From Liolophura sinensis (Eukaryota > Mollusca > Polyplacophora > Chitonida > Chitonidae), in NCBI RefSeq assembly GCF_032854445.1, contig NW_027017977.1:114001-178000 (forward strand): 64,000 nucleotides of DNA, given 5' to 3'. How positions within the stretch are numbered: the stretch's first letter is position 1; each line of letters begins with the position of its first letter. The notes under the pieces were generated by a model, which was not told the DNA's origin, ran no database searches, and saw only the letters and a program-made list of their open reading frames with translations. Both the position numbers and the translations under genes were made by a program. Shown here one piece after another: positions 52,757 through 62,680 of the stretch.

Positions 52757-53318
52757 CGCCGTGGGGTCTCCGGGGTTATAAGAATAGGACCTCAGCCCTC
52801 TAGGCAAGCTTGTGGTAAAAGTCGACTAACATAGAGCTCTCCTGTGTGAGCCCGGTGAATACAATAGGCTCACATCTTCTCGGTTGTGTGAGGCAACCGG
52901 GAAGCGATCTGTTTACCGTGGGTTGCGACATGTAATCTCCGAGGGACCTCACGCCCAACACTCTGCTCTGACCCTTACTTAGAGAGAGACGGGAGGTCGG
53001 ATGGGCCCGGTCCGATCAATCGGCTTGGTCATATCTTGCGTCTGCATGGTCCCAATTTCCCCCTTAACATCACAGGATTTAGAGAGTAAATGTTATTTCT
53101 CAATTTTCGTTTGCAGGACTGTGTGCGGGGCGGTGGCTCATGAGTCAATCGAGTGGATTGAATTTAACCTTTGGTATAAATCAATCTGTGCGAGTATACC
53201 ACATACGGAACCCTTGGTGTCTTTCCTGCTGGGTATCGCCAGGTTCTGGCATCGCCCTTATTGGCACTCCGTGGTGGGTGAGGAACATATGGGGTGAACT
53301 TTATAGATGTATATACCA

Positions 53319-54013
53319 TGTCTGCATTAAAAATTTCTGCAACTGTTTCTAATTTATCTAACCGATCTTACTCTCAGCCGACTTCGTTGCCGGGTGTTGA
53401 TAAAAAGAGGAAATTATCTGACTCAATTGATAATGAACAGGACAGCTGACCGGCTTTCATTGTTCTGTCAACAAAGAGTGAACAAACGCCGGCCTCCAAA
53501 ATTCATCCGTTCCTTTTAAAAATAGCTCTCCAGGGCGCAGCTGGAATTCTTAAAACCGTTAAAAAGCTGAGATCCGGAGACATTCTCATTGAATGTTTTC
53601 GGAGGCACGAATCTAAAAATCTGCTGTCATTGATTAAAAATCCAATTACCTGTCTTCGTATCCCCTCACAATTCCATGAACAGCTGTCAGGGAATAATTC
53701 GTGATAGGGATACTGATATTATTGACTTATCTGAAGAAGAAATCTGTGAGGAATTAAAATCACAAGGTGTTGCCAGAGTGAAACGCTTCACTATGAAGAA
53801 ATCTGGCAATATCATTAAACTAAATACATATCTTTTGACATTCAACACTACCTCCCTTCCGTCATATATCTACATTGGCCCGTACAGGGTTAATGTGGCT
53901 TTATATATCTCTAATTCTACACGTTGCTTCACTTGCCAAAAATTTGGTCACGGCAAGGGTCAATGTAAAAAAAAACTGGTTTGTTTCCGGGGCGGCAGTG
54001 AAGATCATCTGGC
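53319..54013 (+). pseudogene. LINE copy E ORF1, truncated
   Basis: N-terminal and middle parts of ORF1, including IHPFLLKIALQGAAGILKT, KRFTMKKSGNIIKLNTYLLT and the first zinc knuckle CFTCQKFGHGKGQC. A TGA lies near 53448 and the frame shifts near 53670. The second knuckle (CFRGGSEDH) is cut by the internal deletion. Confidence 0.82.
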
Positions 54014-55691
54014 ACTGACATCTGGCACTGAGGGTTCATTTTATGGAGATGACTTCCTGATATGCTACCTTGCTATAAAATATGAATAACATGGAGAGGC
54101 AACAACATCTTTGTCTCAATAAGATCGAGGAATGGGCAATGGCCAATGATTTTAGATTTTCTGCGTCTAAACCGTAGGTATGCATTTTTGTAATAAACAG
54201 AAATTCCATCTAGACCCTGAACTTAATTTTTATGCTGAACCAGTGAAATTTCTTAGAGAAAATAAATCTTGAGGAGATATATTCGATAAAAATTATCACT
54301 TATACCTCATATTAAAATGCTTAAAGCTAAATGTACCAAGGTTCTCGATATAATTAAGGTCGTGTCTAGCATCGATTGGAGTGCTGACCGATCAGTTTTA
54401 CTTAACTTATATCGTTCTCTGGTGAGGTCTAAATTGGACTGTGGACCCATCATTTACGGTTCCGCTAGGAAATCATATGTTGGATCTAATCCATCACCAA
54501 GGTCCGAGGCTCCGCCTTTGTGCTTTTAGACAGTTTATCCGTAGAGGCTAATGAGCCGTCTTTACATCACAGGCGTATAAAACTGAGCCTTCAATATGCT
54601 ACAAAGCTTAAAAGCTTATCCAACAAACACTGCCTACGACTGTCTTTTCAATCAGTTATATGTAGACAAGTATACTAAATGGCCTGATAAGATCCCTTTG
54701 TTCGGTGTTCGTGTTAAGGACCATACTGTGGAAGCCAACATTAAACTTGGGGACATAGCTCCGGTATCTTTTCCAGAGTCCCCTCCATGGCTTCTTCCAC
54801 AACCTAAATTGATATTCAATCTACGTAAATATAATAAATCCAATACAAATTCACTTATAATTCAGCCAAGGTTTTGCTCAAATTAAGGCTTATTATACGG
54901 GTTATAAATTTATGTATACTGATGGGTCAAAGAATGGGGACAGAGTTTCGGCCGCGGCTGTCTTAGAACAACAGGTCACTTCTCTTCGTTTACCTCCTTT
55001 ATCTTCTATCTTTTCTTCAGAGGCCAGGGCAATACTCCTGATTTAGCAATGTTTCTTCTGGGCATGCCCAGAAGGCAATGATATGCACTGACTCGCTCCC
55101 CTTCCCTTGGCCAATACAACGTAATAAATTACAAAATCCACTAATACTGGAAATGTTAGGCTCACATAGAAGACTAATTAAAAGAGGTAAAGATATTATA
55201 TTCTGCTGGACACCCAGTCGTATTGGTATCCATGAAAACACAGTCGTGGACAGGTAGGCAAAGGCTGCCCTAAATAAATCCATATCAAAACTTAAAATCC
55301 CTTATACTGACGTGAAGTCTAATATTCTTAAATATATTCGTCACCTTTGGCAGGGTGAATGGGACATGCAAGTCCATAATAAACTGCATGCTATTCATCC
55401 TGTCGTTGGCTACAATATTTATACTAAGTCTCGCAGGGCCCAAGTAGTTTTAACAACGTGTTCCCCACAAGGACAGCATGTTCTCGTATTGGCCATTGTC
55501 GACACAATTTTATCTTGGTTGTAAGCAAAGCCAATATGGCATCAAAACACATCCTGTTTGATTGTGTGGACTTTACCCATGTTCGGCAATGTTTCTACAC
55601 AGTCAACTCTATATATGATTTATTTGACAGCATCGCTGGCGGCGTTGTCATAAATTATTTGAGGGCCATTGGCCTATTTTATAAATTTTAA
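54014..55691 (+). pseudogene. LINE copy E ORF2 remnant (RT end, RNase H)
   Basis: Starts at the RT active site, where the catalytic motif reads YGDDF instead of YVDDF. It runs through LLNLYRSLVRSKLDCG and an RNase H remnant (YTDGSKNGD near 54920) to a C-terminal cluster missing its first cysteines. Multiple stops and frameshifts. A 21-bp filler lies at 55456-55476. Confidence 0.82.
55456..55476. repeat. Inverted 21-bp filler in LINE copy E
   Basis: acgtgttccccacaaggaca (plus g) is the exact reverse complement of 52180-52200. Copies A-C have ordinary LINE sequence at this point. Confidence 0.75.
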
Positions 55692-55927
55692 TTGTCGTCA
55701 ATATTTACAGATAAAAAGTTTAATACATAAAGATTTCTAGATATACTATTTTTTAAATATGCTGGTTTTCGAGTTTTAACTCTTTTGGTTTATTCTTATC
55801 TGATTTTAAACATGTCTGAACTTTTTGTTCTTTTTTTCATGTTCTCGCCTTCTTCTCACCACGATATTGTTGAAATATTGCCAATGTGGCGTTAACCCAT
55901 AATCATTCATTCATTCATTCATTCATT

Positions 55928-56466
55928 TTCGTAGAGAGCAAGTAGTTTTAACAAGGTGTTGTATTGGGCATTCTCGTCCGACACACAATTTAATACTAGT
56001 GTTCTTGAGTGTGTTGGATGTGTGATGCCCAATATTTCATTGAACATATTCTGGTTGACTGTATAGACTTTGCCCATGTTCGGAAGAGATTCTACACAGT
56101 CAACTCAATATATGATTTTTTGACAGCATCGTTGGCGATACTGTCACAAAATATTTTAGGGCCATTGGTCTATATTATAAAATATAAATTTTAATTGTCT
56201 TAAATGTTTACGGATAAAAAGGTATATACGTATAAATTTCTTGATATACTATTTTTAAAACATACTGGTTTTCGAGTTTTAACTGTTTTGGTTGTTGTTA
56301 TCTGATTTTAAACAAGTCCGAAACATTTTTGTTACGTTTTTGATGTTCTCATTACCGTGTCGAAAAAGTTAACCGTCTTGTGTTTTCATCATTTTCTCGT
56401 CACGATATGGCTCAAATATTGCCGACGTGACGTTAAGTGATAATCATTCATTCATTCATTCATTCA
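55928..56466 (+). mobile_element. I/Nimb-like LINE fragment F (3' end)
   Basis: Starts at the ORF2 C-terminal region (cgtagagagcaagtagtttt), with the Cys/His cluster near 56005-56060. It ends with TCATT repeats at 56440-56466. It may be the remainder of fragment D, separated by copy E, with about 190 bases lost. Confidence 0.82.
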
Positions 56467-57329
56467 GCTAACCGAGGACGTTGTGTACCTTGTGTGAACA
56501 ACCGCAACAAATAATCGCTGGTGCTGTGTACACTATGAGGACAACCTCATCAGCTAAGCGAGTGTACTGTGTACCTTTTGTGAAAAACCACACCAGCTAA
56601 CCAAGGACGCGGATTTTTCCATCTCAGAGGAGAAAGAGAAAAACAATATTTCCACACAGCTGTGGAAGAATCATCAGAAAAACGTCCCATAAATTTTAAT
56701 CTACTTTTTATTTTACTTCTGATGACCTAAAAGTTTACCTCCCCCCTCCTCCCAACCCACCAATTACCAAACCTGTTCAGAATTATACCAAAAGCAACCA
56801 AGTGGGCTCATCCACCCCAAAATAATCTGACAGAAGGGTATTCAGTTTGCCCACATTGCCTCTGGATCAGTAACAGTGAGTAATAAGCTGCTATGGTGAA
56901 TGTGCTATTTCAAAAACCTTGCAAACTATTTCATCTTTTCAATTTGCAGTAATATGATTGCACTCAAAGCTCCCTCTCAGTCAAATTGAACGTTTTAGGT
57001 TGATAATCACACGAAAAACGCCACAGGAAAACACCTTAAAAGAACAAAATCTCACTTTGACATTGCCTTTGGATCTTGATAAAAGGAAAAATAAGGATCA
57101 CATCCCTCCAATTTATTACTAACAGGTATAGTAATTTTACCTTTGAATCAAATTAGTTTTACTCGTTTCCTTGAAAAAAATGCATGCACCTGTGGGACTA
57201 TTTTGCATCCAGTTTCAGATCACCCTTTGATAAATCGTTAAATTTGAAAATGCCTTTAATTTCAGTCAGAAGCTGCAAATCGTATTGAAATGATTGTGGT
57301 GGCTGGTGTGGGGGAGCAAGTGTGTTAAA
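56467..57329. other. Intergenic, no gene recognised
   Basis: A weak repeat of cagctaaccgaggacg-type sequence occurs at about 56464, 56551 and 56596. Otherwise no gene or mobile element is seen. Confidence 0.45.
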
Positions 57330-57535
57330 GGTGCTGTAGCACAATGACCTAGGAGTGATCGCCGTGAGATCGTCAAGTTCAGGACAGGCATCCTCTTGTC
57401 GCACCTGGGAAGGTTTTCCAGCAACCTGCGGATGGCCCTGGGCTTGCCTACGGGCTCTGTCCGGTTTCTTCATGATGCTGATCGCCGTCGTGTAAGTGAA
57501 ATATTCTTGAGTTCGCCCTAAAACTCCAATCAAAT
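57330..57535 (+). mobile_element. tRNA-derived SINE, diverged
   Basis: Shares the middle (gggaaggttttccagcaacc) and 3' half (gtaagtgaaatattcttgag, then ctccaatcaaa) with the other SINEs. The tRNA-like head is truncated. Confidence 0.8.
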
Positions 57536-57564
57536 ATGGGCTCTGGGCAGAGACATTCCCGCCC

Positions 57565-57565
<1 letters not shown>

Positions 57566-57602
<37 letters not shown>
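57566..57602 (+). repeat. (TG)n/(CG)n microsatellite
   Basis: About 15 TG units followed by CG units. Confidence 0.95.
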
Positions 57603-57603
<1 letters not shown>

Positions 57604-57770
57604 ATGGAGATAAGCGATCGACGACGCTCTTGTAATCGTTTCCGGAGGTGACTGGGTAAGAGCCGTCTGCGCACTCGGGCAGCAGGATGGAGTGTCGTCT
57701 TGTGGACTATGCAAACAAAGATAGACATGGAATAGTATCGTTTATTTGTTCAGATCTGCGACTGTTTTCG
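57600..57770 (-). repeat. Dispersed repeat of unknown type, copy 1
   Basis: Similar to 61905-62065 in the same orientation (shared tttccggaggt, ggatggagtgtc, cagatctgc). On the minus strand both copies encode a related peptide here starting MSIFVCIVHKTTLHPAARVR. Could be a fragment of an unrecognised mobile-element gene. Confidence 0.5.
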
Positions 57771-57837
57771 TAGTCTAGCGTTCATTGAAGACCACTTGTC
57801 TCCACCAGTGTGGTGTAAATACCTGTACGCTGCTTTC

Positions 57838-57932
57838 AGGCGGGCCCTCCGGTTTTCTCTACCCATAAGACTATCCGCCACCGTTTAAGCCATACATTCT
57901 TGAGTGTGGCGCTAAACAACAACCAGTTACAG
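57838..57932 (+). mobile_element. SINE 3' fragment (degenerate)
   Basis: ggcgggccctccggttttct then cattcttgagtgtggcgcta aacaacaacc resemble the SINE 3' half. Confidence 0.5.
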
Positions 57933-58075
57933 TACTGAGGCTTGTCCGGTACCAGGCCAAATACGGTAATTGCGCTTGTCAGGTATCAAGCCAAATGCGG
58001 TAATGATGCTTGTCATGTATCAGGTGAAGCACAGTAATGAGATTTGTCAGGTATCGGGCCAAATACAGCCGATGG
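57933..58075 (+). repeat. 34-bp tandem repeat, about 4 units
   Basis: Units of the form attgcgcttgtcaggtatca agccaaatgcggta with substitutions. Confidence 0.8.
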
Positions 58076-58164
58076 GCTGTCTGCTTACCTTTTTTCCTAA
58101 ACGTCGTCTGTTGTATAAGTGAAACCTTTTAGTACATTTATAAGCGCAAAATCAACTATTTATA

Positions 58165-58320
58165 TATTCATTTTTTGGAGTTTTTGTGTGTACTCAAGAG
58201 TGTTTCACTTATGGGAAGCCGGCCAACACCATAGTGGGCGGAAACCCACAATTATCGGCAGACAGCCGGAAGACCGTTCCACACAACGACTGAGAGGAAA
58301 CCTGCATGAGCAAAAAGGAC
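58165..58320 (-). mobile_element. SINE fragment (degenerate)
   Basis: Minus-strand copy; plus strand reads gtactcaagagtgtttcact, then ggcggaaacccacaattatc, and gaggaaacctgcatgagc, matching the SINE family. Confidence 0.65.
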
Positions 58321-58494
58321 TTGAAAACACAAATCATATATATAAATTAAAAAAAACGAATATTAATTAATTGAACTTCAAAATACTTGTTTTTAATTTA
58401 TTAAGACGAACAGCGTAGAGAGAAAAAACAGAGCAGCGACGAGAGTGTGAGAACCCTCACTTGAAGTCGAAAGCGAAATAGTGAAAGTAGGACT
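58321..58494. other. Short AT-rich spacer
   Basis: Nothing recognised. Confidence 0.4.
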
Positions 58495-58870
58495 GGAAAG
58501 GCGTACCGAAATCAACCAGGCATCTAGACATCTAGAAAAACAAGATGCACCAAAACATGTAAGGCGTACCAAAACCCACGAAGCACCAAGACAAATAAGG
58601 CGTACCGAAACCCACGAGGCACCAAGACATACAATGAGTACCGAAACCCACGAGGCACCAAGACATGCAAGGCGTACCAAAATCAATCAGGCGCTTAGAC
58701 ATGAAAGGCGTACCAAATTCCAAGATGCATCAAGAAATGTAAAGGGTAGCGAAACCCAAAAGGCGCCAGGACATGCGAGGCATGCTCAAACCCTTGAGGT
58801 GTCATATTAGGCGTACTCAAACCCCAGAGGCGCCAAGACGTGAGAGGCGTATCAAAACCCACGAGGCGCA
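58495..58870 (+). repeat. 36-bp minisatellite, about 10 degenerate units
   Basis: Unit of the form aaggcgtaccgaaacccacg aggcaccaagacatac. Being a multiple of three it keeps frames open on both strands: plus 58481-58810 (12-residue repeat RRTETHEAPRHA) and minus 58686-58393 (hydrophobic LGASWVSVRLIC). I do not call either a gene. Confidence 0.88.
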
Positions 58871-59499
58871 TTGCAATTAACTGGGATCTATAATGCGTCG
58901 AGTTCAGAGCTGCGCCGCGGCTCCCAATATATCTGTACACCCGTGCCTGTATTAAAGCGTCCATCCAAAGGTTTTATTTCCTATACGAGTTGAGTGCAGA
59001 AATCTTTTGAGCTCTTCTGCCGCTGTATCTTGATCGACAGTGACCCCGTTATTACTGAGGTGAGAATTGTACCTGGATAACCATTATTAAGGAACGTCTG
59101 TTGAACTATCGGTAAAACGCTCACTGTGCAGAATCACTTACATTAACACTCTCTCTCTAGCTCATCAATGAGACCGACGCCTGTCTTCACAAATCTTGTC
59201 CGTTGTTTCTTCGGTCTGTCAGTGCGGTCTTGCTTCTGTCAAAACAAATAGTCAGCAAATTATAATAAATCGATGTGGCATAGGTACAAAATATGACAAC
59301 ATCTGAAAAAAGTGTAGCTGTCAGTTCTACCGTGACTCACCCGATCTGGTGTTTGGGCATCAAATGCTCTTTTCTTTATCAACGTTTAAAATTATGAATG
59401 GCTGAATGAATGAACGAATGCCACATTGGAAGTAGTCCAGCCTGTATATAATATCTTAAGATCTTAAAAATGTAGTCTTTTTTGTGCATCCACCCAAGT
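58871..59499. other. Intergenic, no gene recognised
   Basis: No gene, SINE or LINE match seen. A short atgaatggctgaatgaatga stretch near 59393 may be a remnant of a LINE tail. Confidence 0.45.
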
Positions 59500-59765
59500 T
59501 ACACCCTTACCCCAGACAGAGTTATGTTACCCAGTAGGAGGACCAAAGTGTGAGGGGCACTTATTCTGTTCACCGGGCCCACACGGGAGATCACATCCAG
59601 CAAAGCTACGCCCATTCCCCAGACAGAGTTATGTTACCCAGTAGGAGGACCAAAGTGTGAGGGGCACATATTCTGTTCACCGGGCCCACACGGGAGATCA
59701 CATCCAGCAAAGCTACGCCCTTTCCCCAGACAGAGTTATGTTACCCAGTAGTAGGACCAAGGAGA
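59500..59765 (+). repeat. 107-bp tandem repeat, about 2.4 units
   Basis: cccagacagagttatgttac starts at 59511, 59618 and 59725. The units are nearly identical, so the array is recent. Confidence 0.93.
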
Positions 59766-59904
59766 GCTCTAGGCTAGCTCTAGGAATGTAGTCATACCCC
59801 TTTTCCTGATGTAAAATATCGTCGTTTTAAATGTTTTCACGTTATATTTTGCCAACTTTACTGAATGGTAGACAACCCTACTTTTATGCATCATATATAG
59901 CGAT

Positions 59905-60080
59905 AGTCAATAGTAACTATGGCTAGCTGTAAAGATGATCCACAATCAATAGTAACCACAGTGAGTAGTAACCATAGTCAGTAGTAACTACAATCAGTAG
60001 CAGCCACAGTGCGTAGTAACCAGTCAGTAGTAACCACAGCCAGTAGTAACCACAGCTAGTAGTAACCATGACCAGTAACC
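59905..60080 (+). repeat. Short minisatellite, about 15-bp unit
   Basis: Degenerate units of the form cagtagtaaccacag repeated about ten times. Confidence 0.85.
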
Positions 60081-60129
60081 ATCAGACCTACTAACCGTAT
60101 GTATCAAGCCGATCTCCTCTTTGTAAATA

Positions 60130-61629
60130 CACTCTTCAAAAAAAGAAACGCAAAACCCAAATATCAAAGTAAGTTTGATGTTATTCAAGGACGTGTAGAT
60201 CAGCGGAAAACAAAGATACATGAATGAAATTTTGTGGAGCAATGCATTGCTTTGTTGTCCATATTTCATGAGAATAACAGTCATCACAGTCATTACTGCT
60301 GTCCACCAGGTGGTGTTGAAATCAGTACATCGTATGACCACCTCCAGCTGCTACCACTGCCTGACACCTCTTTGGTACAGATCGAATCAGTCGTTGGATG
60401 TTTTGTTGTGGAATCCTTCTCCATTCCTCCTGCAGCATGTGGAACAACTGTTGAAGATGTTCCACTGTGGTGGAATACGACGTCGACGCACCAGTCTATC
60501 GATCTGATCCCAAAGGTGTTCGATTGGGTTTAGATCCGGGGATTTGGAGGGCCAGGGAAGGGTATTGATGTTGTTATTGGCCAAGTAGTCCACAGTGGCA
60601 CGTGCTGTGTGGAGCCTGGCGTTGTCCTGTTGGAAGAGCTGCCGTTGAAGGTCAACAAGGCGAAGGACGTGCGGGCGAAGAATCTGGTCGATGTATCGAT
60701 TGGCCGTCAGATTGCCTTGGACAAGCACCAGCTCCGATCTGCGGGTGTATGAGATCGCTCCCCACACCATAACACTCCCTCCACCGAATCTGTCCACCTG
60801 TCTGATGCAGTGAGGAGCAAAACGTTCATGACGTCGTCTGTAGACACTGTCTCTACCATCACGTCGCCTGAGGAGATTCATCTAAATTCTAAACCATATG
60901 CGCCTCCAGTTTGCCAGGTTCCATGGCAGCACCGTGGTACACCATCTCACTCGTCGACGTCGATGTAGTCGTGTCAAGGAGGGGGCAACTTTTGGACGTT
61001 TGGCACGTATTCCTGCTTCTCGGAGACGGTTCCTGATTGTCTGATCGGACACTTTTCGGGCTCCAAACTGTTCTTGTGCTGTGTCCTGGGCGGTACGATG
61101 GCGGTCACGTAGGTGGGTTACCCGGATGTACCGATCCTGGGTAGGTGTGGTGACTCTAGGTCTTCCTGATCTTGGACGGTCATTTGTCAAATTTGTTTGA
61201 CGAGATCGATCCCACAACCGAGTTATTGTGCTGAGATGAACGTTGAAGATCCTTGCCACCTCACTCTTTGATTCGCCGCTTGCAATCGACCAATTGCCTG
61301 ATTTCGGTCGGCAGCGTTGAGACGTCCCATTTTCGTGTATAGTACTTGTAAAGATATTGGATAAAATTGTGAGATTCGTTTGGGTCTTTTATAGTCACAT
61401 GCTGTACTCATGTTTTGCACGTGACAAAAAATCATTGAGCCTGAACTTCGTGCTGCACGACATCAACGCATATCATAACAATCCTAATTGATAAAACCGT
61501 TCAAAATCATTTTTGGTTGCGTTTGGTCAAAGGTGTGCAAGCCCACAAAACTGTTTGAGTTAACATATGTGTACAAAATTGTAAGTATCATTTTTGAATT
61601 TCATTTTGCCTTTCTTTTTTTGAAGAGCG
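60130..61629 (-). mobile_element. Tc1-like DNA transposon 3
   Basis: A 1500-bp element with inverted repeats of about 26 bp (cactcttcaaaaaaagaaac at the left; 24 of 26 match). TA duplications lie at 60128-60129 and 61630-61631. One broken minus-strand transposase. Confidence 0.92.
60322..61330 (-). pseudogene. Tc1-like DD34E transposase, frameshifted
   Basis: Starts MGRLNAADRNQAIGRLQA at 61330. Helix-turn-helix parts follow (HLSTITRLWDRSRQ and PRSGRPRVTT). The DDE core has DNARLHTARA and SPDLNPIEHLWDQ with DD34E spacing. The first catalytic region (DES) is off frame at about 60885, next to a TAG. Other frame changes lie near 61240 and 60450. The end (AGGGHTMY) is at 60322. Confidence 0.88.
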
Positions 61630-61631
61630 TA

Positions 61632-62680
61632 GGTGGTACATTTAGAGTTCGTGCTGAGCACATGCCCCAGAGGATGCTTACACAAAGTGATGGTAGGCCG
61701 TGATGATTGTAACAACCATGGAGGCAAAACATGTGATGCCATAAAAAAAACAAAATCTACTTAGCCAACGTTCACTTTATGCAAGAGGCCGATTCGTACA
61801 TTTGTAATGTAAGGGGAACTATTCTCACCCTCGTCTCTTCAAGACGAGCAATACGACAAGCCATTTTTCTCCAGTTTTTCAAATATGTCGACCGGATCCT
61901 TGAGTTTCTCTTGCGGGCAGTCAGTGCAATCTCTTTCCGGAGGTCATTGGGTAAGTGCCGTCTGTGCACATGTACAGAAGGATGGAGTGTCTTCCAGTGC
62001 GCTATAGACCCAAAGATATACATGAAACATTATCATTTATTTCTCCAGATCTGCCAAAACAGTATTTAGTTTCTCAGATCATGTAACAGCTTGGTGGATT
62101 AAGAGAGTTTGAACCAAAGCCATCAGTTTGCTTCAGCTGAGAATGGTTCAAGGTTACACTGAATGACCATCAGTCAGATTCATGTACAAAACACTAAATG
62201 TAGATGAAATCTCATCCACATTGTTTAGGCCATAGTTCGGTTCAACCTGGGATAAGTATGGTCGTTATGATCGACTGATGCCTGCAGTTATAGCCATGAA
62301 GAGCCTATGCTACCGAGATGCGCCTATTTGATTTCGGTTTCATGTCCAATATCGGAAATCACTGACATTAAATGCCTGTTTCTTGTGCATGTTACAAATA
62401 CAGCATTACTGCTTCTATGTCTAAGATCTTTGTAAAATGGCGTCTGCTTTAAAGGTGGGTATTTTGAAGCTGTAAAGGCAGAAATGGCTTTCATTTTTCA
62501 TAAGCGATGTACGTCAGCATGTCAACTTATGCGCAGAGTATGTCTATACTCAAGCTCTTGTCTGTGGGGAAAAACTAAGCATTCACAACAGTCATTTTGG
62601 AAGTCAAAGCCCACGTCGAGGCCACAGTCAAAGAGTTGAGCTGCACAGGGAAGCCGGGAATGAAGGGCAGTTGATGCGGA
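61632..62680. other. Intergenic, no gene recognised, with one dispersed repeat
   Basis: Contains the second copy of the 57600-57770 repeat (see 61905-62065). Otherwise nothing recognised. Confidence 0.45.
61905..62065 (-). repeat. Dispersed repeat of unknown type, copy 2
   Basis: Matches 57600-57770. The minus-strand frame (62023-61772, 83 codons) begins MYIFGSIAHWKTLHPSVHVH, related to the peptide of copy 1, and continues with a basic region. Confidence 0.5.

Larger units (their letters stand above)
52757..55927 (+). mobile_element. I/Nimb-like LINE copy E, internally deleted
   Basis: Begins with the family 5' UTR (cgtggggtctccggggttat) and ends with TCATT repeats at 55904-55927. ORF1 starts at 53319 with a longer, different N-terminus (MSALKISATVSN) than copies B and C, so it is a distinct subfamily. 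An internal deletion joins the ORF1 zinc knuckle to the RT active-site region at about 54010. No target duplication is evident; it abuts fragments D and F. Confidence 0.85.

Noticed and set aside
58393-58686. Hydrophobic repeat protein on the minus strand
   Set aside because: It is the antisense reading of a 36-bp minisatellite.
59905-60080. CRISPR-like array
   Set aside because: The short units are adjacent and degenerate, without spacers; the genome is eukaryotic.
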